A stretch of 17,819 bases of DNA, taken from assembly GCF_000003605.2 (NCBI RefSeq), contig NW_003138346.1:77140-94958 (forward strand), read 5' to 3'. The notes beneath the pieces were generated by a model. It was not told the DNA's origin. It worked only from the letters and a program-made list of their open reading frames with translations, and did no database searches. This document shows positions 10,636 through 17,819 of the stretch, piece after piece; the first letter of the stretch is position 1; the number at the start of each line of letters is the position of its first letter. This DNA is from Saccoglossus kowalevskii (Eukaryota; Hemichordata; Enteropneusta; Harrimaniidae). Position numbers and translations under genes: made by a program.

Positions 10636-10947
10636 ATGAGTGGTATTGGTAAATTAATACACATTCAGTCTGATATGAGTGGTATTGGTAAAGTAATAAA
10701 CATTCAGTCTGGTATGAGTGGTATTGGTAAACTAATACACATTCAGTCTGGTATCAGTGGTATTGGTAAACTAATACACATTCAGTCTGATATGAGTGGT
10801 ATTGGTAAACTAATACACATTCAGTCTGGTATGAGTGGTATTAGTAAACTAATACACATTCAGTCTGGTATGAGTGGTATTGGTAAACTAATACACATTC
10901 AGTCTGGTATGAGTGGTATTAGTAAACTAATACACATTCAGTCTGGT
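10636..10947 (+). repeat. Module E, copy 2
   Basis: con-D with 19T (AAATTAAT), VN, con, I-D beginning ATC at 10753, con, S, con, S. The order and rare markers are identical to 763-1074 and 16253-16564. Here it is preceded by con-H rather than con, so the module was placed next to module D independently of the long 61-1638 block. Confidence 0.85.
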
Positions 10948-11454
10948 ATGAGTGGTTTTGGTAAAGTAATACACATTCAGTCTGGTATGAGTGGTATTGG
11001 TAAACTAATACACATTCAGTCTGGTATGAGTGGTTTTGGTAAACTAATACACATTCAGTCTGGTATGAGTGGTATTGGTAAACTAATACACATTCAGTCT
11101 GGTATGAGTGGTATTGGTAAACTAATACACATTCAGTCTGGTATGAGTGGTATTGGTAAACTAATACACATTCAGTCTGGTATGAGTGGTATTACTAAAC
11201 TAATACACACTCAGTCTGGTATGAGTAGTATTAGTAAACTAATACACATTCACTCTGGTATGAGTGGTATTGGTAAAGTAATACACATTCAGTCTGGTAT
11301 GAGTGGTATTGGTAAACTAATACACATTCAGTCTGGTATGAGTGGTTTTGGTAAACTAATACACATTCAGTCTGGTATGAGTGGTATTGGTAAACTAATA
11401 CACATTCAGTCTGGTATGAGTGGTATTGGTAAACTAATACACATTCAGTCTGGT
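10948..11454 (+). repeat. Mixed block with third-type T/SS pair
   Basis: A 10T+19G monomer, con F con con con T (11194-11195) SS-H V con F con con. SS-H is the form found at 2914 and 5100, not the SS of the neighbouring D copies. Together with 10597-10947 this makes a 22-monomer insert lying between two segments that are in register with 7321-9855. Confidence 0.72.
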
Positions 11455-12351
11455 ATGAGTGGTATTGGTAAACTAATACACATTCAGTCTGGTATGAGTG
11501 GTATTGGTAAAGTAATACACATTCAGTCTGGTATGAGTGGTATTGGTAAACTAATACACATTCAGTCTGGTATGAGTGGTATTGGTAAACTAATACACAT
11601 TCAGTCTGGTATGAGTGGTATTGGTAAACTAATACACATTCAGTCTGGTATGAGTGGTTTTGGTAAACTAATACACATTCAGGCTGGTATGAGTGGTATT
11701 GGTAAACTAATACACATTCAGTCTGGTATGAGTGGTATTGGTAAACTAATACACATTCAGTCTGGTATGAGTGGTTTTGGTAAACTAATACACATTCAGT
11801 CTGGTATGAGTGGTTTTGGTAAACTAATACACATTCAGTCTGGTATGAGTGGTATTGGTAAACTAATACACATTCAGTCTGGTATGAGTGGTATTGGTAA
11901 ACTAATACACATTCAGTCTGGTATGAGTGGTATTGGTAAAGTAATACACATTCAGTCTGGTATGAGTGGTATTGGTAAACTAATACACATTCAGTCTGGT
12001 ATGAGTGGTATTGGTAAACTAATACACATTTAGTCTGGTATGAGTGGTATTGGTAAACTAATACACATTCAGTCTGTTATGAGTGGTATTGGTAAAGTAA
12101 TACACATTCAGTCTGGTATGAGTGGTATTGGTAAAGTAATACACATTTATTCTGGTATGAGTGGTTTTGGTAAACTAATACACATTCAGTCTGGTATGAG
12201 TGGTATTGGTAAAGTAATACACATTCAGTCTGGTATGAGTGGTATTGGTAAACTAATACACATTCAGTCTGGTATGAGTGGTATTGGTAAAGTAATACAC
12301 ATTCAGTCTGGTATGAGTGGTATTGGTAAACTAATACACATTCAGTCTGGT
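11455..12351 (+). repeat. Modules B and C, copy 2 of the 64-monomer duplication
   Basis: The order is the same as 8960-9855: FA with 34G at 11683, TAG at 12031-12033, con-v at 12077, V with TTATTC near 12143-12150, F V con V con. It has fewer private changes than copy 1, so it is closer to the form that was duplicated. Confidence 0.86.
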
Positions 12352-12664
12352 ATGAGTGGTATTGGTAAACTAATACACATTTAGTCTGGTATGAGTGGTA
12401 TTGGTAAACTAATACACATTCAGTCTGTTATGAGTGGTATTGGTAAAGTAATACACATTCAGACTGGTATGAGTGGTATTGATAAACTAAATACACATTC
12501 AGTCTGATATGAGTGGTATTGGTAAAGTAATAAACATTCAGTCTGGTATGAGTGGTATTGGTAAACTAATACACATTCAGTCTGGTATGAGTGGTATTGG
12601 TAAACTAATACACATTCAGTCTGGTATGAGTGGTATTGGTAAAGTAATAAACATTCAGTCTGGT
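12352..12664 (+). repeat. Module C variant, second copy with the +1 insertion
   Basis: con* (TAG 12382-12384), con-v (12428), V ending CAGACT, the 14A monomer with CTAAAT (12487-12492), then VN con con VN. This reproduces 4240-4553 with four independent rare markers, so the extra A is inherited and not a local sequencing error. Confidence 0.84.
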
Positions 12665-13405
12665 ATGAGTGGTATTGGTAAACTAATACACATTCAGTCT
12701 GGTATGAGTGGTATTGGTAAACTAATACACATTCAGTCTTATATGAGTGGTATTGGTAAACTAATACACATTCAGTCTGGTATGAGTGGTATTAGTAAAC
12801 TAATACACATTCAGTCTGGTATAAGTGGTATTGGTAAACTAATACACATTCAGTCTGGTATGAGTGGTTTTGGTAAACTAATACACATTCAGTCTGGTAT
12901 GAGTGGTTTTGGTAAACTAATACACATTCAGTCTGGTATGAGTGGTATTGGTAAACTAATACACATTCAGTCTGGTATGTGTAGTATTGGTAAACTAATA
13001 CACATTCAGTCTGGTATGAGTGGTATTGGTAAACTAATACACATTCAGTCTGGTAAGAGTGGTTTTGGTAAACTAATACACATTCAGTCTGGTATGAGTG
13101 GTTTTGGTAAACTAATACACATTCAGTCTGGTATGAGTGGTATTGGTAAACTAATACACATTCAGTCTGGTATGAGTGGTATTGGTAAAGTAATAAACAT
13201 TCAGTCTGGTATGAGTGGTATTGGTAAAGTAATAAACATTCAGTCTGGTATGAGTGGTATTGGTAAACTAATACACATTCAGTCTGGTATGAGTGGTATT
13301 GGTGAACTAATACACATTCAGTCTGGTATGAGTGGTATTGGTAAACTAATACACATTCAGTCTGGTATGAGTGGTATTGGTAAAGTAATACACATTCAGT
13401 CTGGT
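12665..13405 (+). repeat. Stretch rich in private substitutions
   Basis: Within 19 monomers there are five changes I see nowhere else: TCTTAT near 12738, ATGTGTAGT at 12977, AAGAGT at 13055, GGTGAA near 13301, and a VN VN pair at 13172-13249. The ATA start at 12821 is seen otherwise only at 7048. The module order is not recognisable. The stretch looks less homogenised than its neighbours. Confidence 0.7.
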
Positions 13406-14185
13406 ATGAGTGGTATTGGTAAAGTAATACACATTCAGTCTGGTATGAGTGGTATTGGTAAAGTAATAAACATTCAGTCTGGTATGAGTGGTATTGGTAA
13501 AGTAATACACATTCAGTCTGGTATGAGTGGTATTGGTAAAGTAATAAACATTCAGTCTGGTATGAGTGGTATTGGTAAACTAATACACATTCAGTCTGGT
13601 ATGAGTGGTATTGGTAAACTAATACACATTCAGTCTGGTATGAGTGGTATTGGTAAAGTATTAAACATTCAGTCTGGTATGAGTGGTATTGGTAAACTAA
13701 TACACATTCAGTCTGGTATGAGTGGTATTGGTAAAGTAATACACATTCAGTCTGGTATGAGTGGTATTGATAAAGTAATACACATTTAGTCTGGTATGAG
13801 TGATATTGGTAAAGTAATACACATTTAGTCTGGTATGAGTGGTATTGGTAAACTAATACACATTCAGTCTGGTATGAGTGGTATTGGTAAACTAATACAC
13901 ATTCAGTCTGGTATGAGTGGTATTAGTAAACTAATACACATTCAGTCTGGTATGAGTGGTATTGGTAAACTAATACACATTCAGTCTGGTATGAGTGGTA
14001 TTGGTAAACTAATACACATTCAGTCTGGTATGAGTGGTTTTGGTAAACTAATACACATTCAGTCTGGTATGAGTGGTATTGGTAAACTAATACACATTCA
14101 GTCTGGTATGAGTGGTATTGGTAAACTAATACACATTCAGTCTGGTATGAGTGGTATTGGTAAACTAATACACATTCAGTCTGGT
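13406..14185 (+). repeat. Module A, 20-monomer higher-order unit, copy 2
   Basis: V VN V VN con con VLN con V V* dV* con con S con con F con con con. It differs from copy 1 by V instead of con at 13718 and by 14A in the first TAG monomer (13757). It is directly followed by another unit in the same register. Confidence 0.88.
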
Positions 14186-14965
14186 ATGAGTGGTATTGGT
14201 AAAGTAATACACATTCAGTCTGGTATGAGTGGTATTGGTAAAGTAATAAACATTCAGTCTGGTATGAGTGGTATTGGTAAAGTAATACACATTCAGTCTG
14301 GTATGAGTGGTATTGGTAAAGTAATAAACATTCAGTCTGGTATGAGTGGTATTGGTAAACTAATACACATTCAGTCTGGTATGAGTGGTATTGGTAAACT
14401 AATACACATTCAGTCTGGTATGAGTGGTATTGGTAAAGTATTAAACATTCAGTCTGGTATGAGTGGTATTGGTAAACTAATACACATTCAGTCTGGTATG
14501 AGTGGTATTGGTAAACTAATACACATTCAGTCTGGTATGAGTGGTATTGGTAAAGTAATACACATTTAGTCTGGTATGAGTGATATTGGTAAAGTAATAC
14601 ACATTTAGTCTGGTATGAGTGGTATTGGTAAACTAATACACATTCAGTCTGGTATGAGTGGTATTTGTAAACTAATACACATTCAGTCTGGTATGAGTGG
14701 TATTAGTAAACTAATACACATTCAGTCTGGTATGAGTGGTATTGGTAAACTAATACACATTCAGTCTGGTATGAGTGGTATTGGTAAACTAATACACATT
14801 CAGTCTGGTATGAGTGGTTTTGGTAAACTAATACACATTCAGTCTGGTATGAGTGGTATTGGTAAACTAATACACATTCAGTCTGGTATGAGTGGTATTG
14901 GTAAACTAATACACATTCAGTCTGGTATGAGTGGTATTGGTAAACTAATACACATTCAGTCTGGT
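14186..14965 (+). repeat. Module A, 20-monomer higher-order unit, copy 3 (tandem)
   Basis: This is the complete unit with V* at 14537 and dV* at 14576, and it is exactly 780 bp. The only subtype difference from copy 1 is the C monomer at 14654 (TTTGT), also seen at 2596. Copies 2 and 3 form the only true head-to-tail pair of a whole higher-order unit in the window. Confidence 0.88.
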
Positions 14966-15511
14966 ATGAGTGGTATTGGTAAACTAATACACATTCAGTC
15001 TGGTATGAGTGGTATTGGTAAACTAATACACATTCAGTCTGGTATGAGTGGTATTGGTAAACTAATACACATTCAGTCTGGTATGAGTGGTATTGGTAAA
15101 GTATTAAACATTCAGTCTGGTATGAGTGGTATTGGTAAAGTAATACACATTTAGTCTGGTATGAGTGGTATTGGTAAAGTAATACACATTTAGTCTGGAA
15201 TGAGTGGTATTGGTAAACTAATACACATTCAGTCTGGTATGAGTGGTATTGGTAAACTAATACACATTCAGTCTGGTATGAGTGGTATTAGTAAACTAAT
15301 ACACATTCAGTCTGGTATGAGTGGTATTGGTAAACTAATACACATTCAGTCTGGTATGAGTGGTATTGGTAAACTAATACACATTCAGTCTGGTATGAGT
15401 GGTTTTGGTAAACTAATACACATTCAGTCTGGTATGAGTGGTATTGGTAAACTAATACACATTCAGTCTGGTATGAGTGGTATTGGTAAACTAATACACA
15501 TTCAGTCTGGT
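14966..15511 (+). repeat. Decayed third tandem module A
   Basis: con con con VLN V* V* con con S con con F con con. The V VN V VN start is replaced by consensus monomers, two consensus monomers after VLN are gone, and the second TAG monomer lacks 8A. The monomer from 15200 is preceded by GGAATG in place of GGTATG. Confidence 0.75.
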
Positions 15512-17128
15512 ATGAGTGGTATTGGTAAACTAATACACATTCAGTCTGGTATGAGTGGTATTGGTAAACTAATACACATTCAGTCTGGTATGAGTGGTTT
15601 TGGTAAACTAATACACATTCAGGCTGGTATGAGTGGTATTGGTAAACTAATACACATTCAGTCTGGTATGAGTGGTATTGGTAAACTAATACACATTCAG
15701 TCTGGTATGAGTGGTTTTGGTAAACTAATACACATTCAGTCTGGTATGAGTGGTTTTGGTAAACTAATACACATTCAGTCTGGTATGAGTGGTATTGGTA
15801 AACTAATACACATTCAGTCTGGTATGAGTGGTATTGGTTAACTAATACACATTCAGTCTGGTATGAGTGGTATTGGTAAAGTAATACACATTCAGTCTGG
15901 TATGAGTGGTATTGGTAAACTAATACACATTCAGTCTGGTATGAGTGGTATTGGTAAACTAATACATATTTAGTCTGATATGAGTGGTATTGGTAAACTA
16001 ATACACATTCAGTCTGTTATGAGTGGTATTGGTAAAGTAATACACATTCAGTCTGGTATGAGTGGTATTGGTAAAGTAATACACATTTAGTCTGGTATGA
16101 GTGGTTTTGGTAAACTAATACACATTCAGTCTGGTATGAGTGGTATTGGTAAAGTAATAAACATTCAGTCTGGTATGAGTGGTATTGGTAAACTAATACA
16201 CATTCAGTCTGGTATGAGTGGTATTGGTAAACTAATACACATTCAGTCTGGTATGAGTGGTATTGGTAAATTAATACACATTCAGTCTGATATGAGTGGT
16301 ATTGGTAAAGTAATAAACATTCAGTCTGGTATGAGTGGTATTGGTAAACTAATACACATTCAGTCTGGTATCAGTGGTATTGGTAAACTAATACACATTC
16401 AGTCTGATATGAGTGGTATTGGTAAACTAATACACATTCAGTCTGGTATGAGTGGTATTAGTAAACTAATACACATTCAGTCTGGTATGAGTGGTATTGG
16501 TAAACTAATACACATTCAGTCTGGTATGAGTGGTATTAGTAAACTAATACACATTCAGTCTGGTATGAGTGGTATTGGTAAACTAATACACATTCAGTCT
16601 GGTATGAGGGGTTTTGGTAAACTAATACACATTCAGTCTGGTATGAGTGGTATTAGTAAACTAATACACATTCAGTCTGCTATGAGTGGTATTGGTAAAC
16701 TAATACACATTCAGTCTGGTATGAGTTGTATTGGTAAACTAATACACATTCAGTCTGGTATGAGGGGTTTTGGTAAACTAATACACATTCAGTCTGGTAT
16801 GAGTGGTTTTGGTAAACTAATACACATTCAGTCTGGTATGAGTGGTATTGGTAAAGTAATACACATTTAGTCTGGTATGAGTGGTATTGGTAAAGTAATA
16901 CACATTTAGTCTGGTATGAGTGGCATTGGTAAACTAATACACATTCAGTCTGGTATGAGTGGTATTGGTAAACTAATACACATTCAGTCTGGTATGAGTG
17001 GTTTTGGTAAACTAATACACATTCAGTCTGGTATGAGTGGTATTAGTAAACTAATACACATTCAGTCTGGTATGAGTGGTATTAGTAAACTAATACACAT
17101 TCAGTCTGGTATGAGTGGTATTGGTAAA
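15512..17128 (+). repeat. Long duplicated block, copy 2
   Basis: About 41 monomers in the order of 61-1638. Shared rare markers are FA (15623), TAA in GGTTAAC (15839-15841), CATATT with 38A, con-v (16017), ATC (16370), two RF monomers, a 38C monomer and GGCATT (16922). The offset is 15,490 bp after the TAA copy and 15,529 before it, because copy 1 lacks one consensus monomer. A private change is TTG in ATGAGTTGT at 16721-16729. Confidence 0.88.
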
Positions 17129-17819
17129 CTAATACACATTCAGTCTGGTATGAGTGGTATTGGTAAACTAATACACATTCAGTCTGGTATGAGTGGTATT
17201 AGTAAATTAATACACATTCACTCTGGTATGAGTGGTATTGGTAAACTAATACACATTCAGTCTGGTATGAGTGGTTTTGGTAAACTAATACACATTCAGT
17301 CTGGTATGAGTGGTATTGGTAAACTAATACACATTCAGTCTGGTATGAGTGGTATTGGTAAACTAATACACATTCAGTCTGGTATGAGTGGTATTGGTAA
17401 AGTAATTCACATTCAGTCTGGTATGAGTGGTATTGGTAAACTAATACACATTCAGTCTGGTATGAGTGGTATTGGTAAACTAATACACATTTAGTCTGGT
17501 ATGAGTGGTATTGGTAAACTAATACACATTCAGTCTGTTATGAGTGGTATTGGTAAAGTAATACACATTCAGTCTGGTATGAGTGGTATTGGTAAAGTAA
17601 TACACATTTAGTCTGGTATGAGTGGTTTTGGTAAACTAATACACATTCAGTCTGGTATGAGTGGTATTGGTAAAGTAATACACATTCAGTCTGGTATGAG
17701 TGGTATTGGTAAAGTAATAAACATTCAATCTGGTATGAGTGGTATTAGTAAACTAATACACATTCAGTCTGGTATGAGTGGTATTGGTAAAGTAATACAC
17801 ATTCAGTCTGGTATGAGTG
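17111..17819 (+). repeat. Right tail, B and C modules, window ends inside the array
   Basis: con con S-H (with 19T) con F con con V con con* (TAG 17492-17494) con-v (17538) V V* (17609-17611) F V VN S V, then a partial monomer. S-H with 19T at 17189, TTCACA near 17405 and CAATCT near 17727 are private. The array is cut by the window edge, so its true length is unknown. Confidence 0.85.

Larger units (their letters stand above)
1..17819 (+). repeat. 39-bp satellite DNA array, about 456 monomers
   Basis: Every line of the window is built from one 39-bp unit in direct head-to-tail orientation; 61-99 is a clean reference copy. I checked the spacing of ATG (monomer position 1) through the window. 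It stays a multiple of 39 except at nine single-base indels and one 6-bp insertion. The unit starts with three GGTA-type blocks (positions 37-2, 7-10 and 13-16), followed by a C/A-rich part. Composition is about 36% GC, and the consensus has no CpG. No inverted copy, spacer, transposon or unique sequence interrupts it. Arrays of this size and purity are typical of eukaryotic heterochromatic satellites. The taxon and chromosomal location cannot be told from the sequence, and I do not recognise the family. Confidence 0.97.

Noticed and set aside
9856-12033. A 725-codon open frame of 13-residue repeats, and the other long forward frames like it
   Set aside because: The openness follows from a 39-bp unit lacking stops in that frame. 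Frames end at amplified TAG monomers, begin at arbitrary monomers, have no flanking exon or promoter signal, and show no synonymous bias.
61-17128. A simple 15.5-kb super-repeat of which the window shows one and a bit units
   Set aside because: The two copies stop matching after 1638 and 17128: the first goes into module A, the second into con con S-H. A regular 15.5-kb period is therefore not supported.
1-17819. CRISPR array
   Set aside because: Units abut directly with no unique spacers, the monomer is AT-rich with scattered variants, and no cas-like sequence is present.
1-17819. Telomeric repeat or CENP-B-box satellite
   Set aside because: The GGTA blocks do not form a known telomere repeat, and the monomer lacks the CpG-containing core of a CENP-B box. 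A centromeric role is possible but not shown.
1-17819. Transposon, tRNA, rRNA or promoter elements hidden in the array
   Set aside because: I found no departure from the 39-bp register longer than six bases, so there is no room for an inserted element.

Overview
The whole 17,819-bp window is one uninterrupted tandem array of a 39-bp satellite monomer, about 456 copies head to tail on one strand. There is no unique sequence, no RNA gene, no mobile element, no CRISPR array and no gene I can support. The reference monomer is 61-99, numbered 1-39 from its ATG. Its composition is A12 T13 G9 C5 (about 36% GC), with a G-over-C bias on the + strand. The array fits eukaryotic satellite DNA (centromeric, pericentromeric, subtelomeric or sex-/B-chromosome heterochromatin). 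I do not recognise the family and cannot name the organism.

The monomer is 13 codons long, so one forward frame reads through many copies (a 13-residue repeat beginning MSGIGKLIHIQSG) and one reverse frame is also largely open. I read both as by-products of a unit length divisible by three. Recurrent variants are nearly all missense or nonsense, in-frame TAG has been amplified about 29 times, and frameshifts are tolerated.

The structure lies in the order of monomer subtypes. Codes: con = consensus; F = 10T; Fg = 9G+10T; RF = 6G+10T; V = 19G; VN = 19G+25A; VLN = 19G+22T+25A; S = 13A; SS = 7A+13A; T = 13A+14C+29C; C = 14T; I = start codon changed to ATC or ATA. A prefix d means 8A. Suffixes: * = 31T (TAG), H = 33C, A = 34G, D = 38A, v = 38T.

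Five recurring modules can be read by eye. A (20 monomers, 780 bp) is V VN V VN con con VLN con con V* dV* con con S con con F con con con. B is con FA con con F F con con V con con*. C is con-v V V* (or a variant in the third slot) F V. D is F T SS con con F Fg con con con-H con F F con con con con V. E is con-D VN con I-D con S con S.

Layout: 1-60 aberrant left end; 61-1638 B-C-E-rich block; 1621-2400 A; 2401-3108 B/A/D mosaic; 3109-3342 shortened E; 3343-4278 A'-B; 4279-4592 C variant; 4593-5216 D; 5217-6503 A'-B; 6504-7320 C plus a copy of 1231-1542; 7321-12351 a region organised by a 64-monomer (2,496-bp) duplication of D and B-C; 12352-12664 C variant; 12665-13405 a stretch rich in private mutations; 13406-14965 two tandem A units; 14966-15511 decayed A; 15512-17128 a near-identical second copy of 61-1638; 17111-17819 tail. 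The mosaic is what repeated unequal exchange and segmental conversion within an array would leave.
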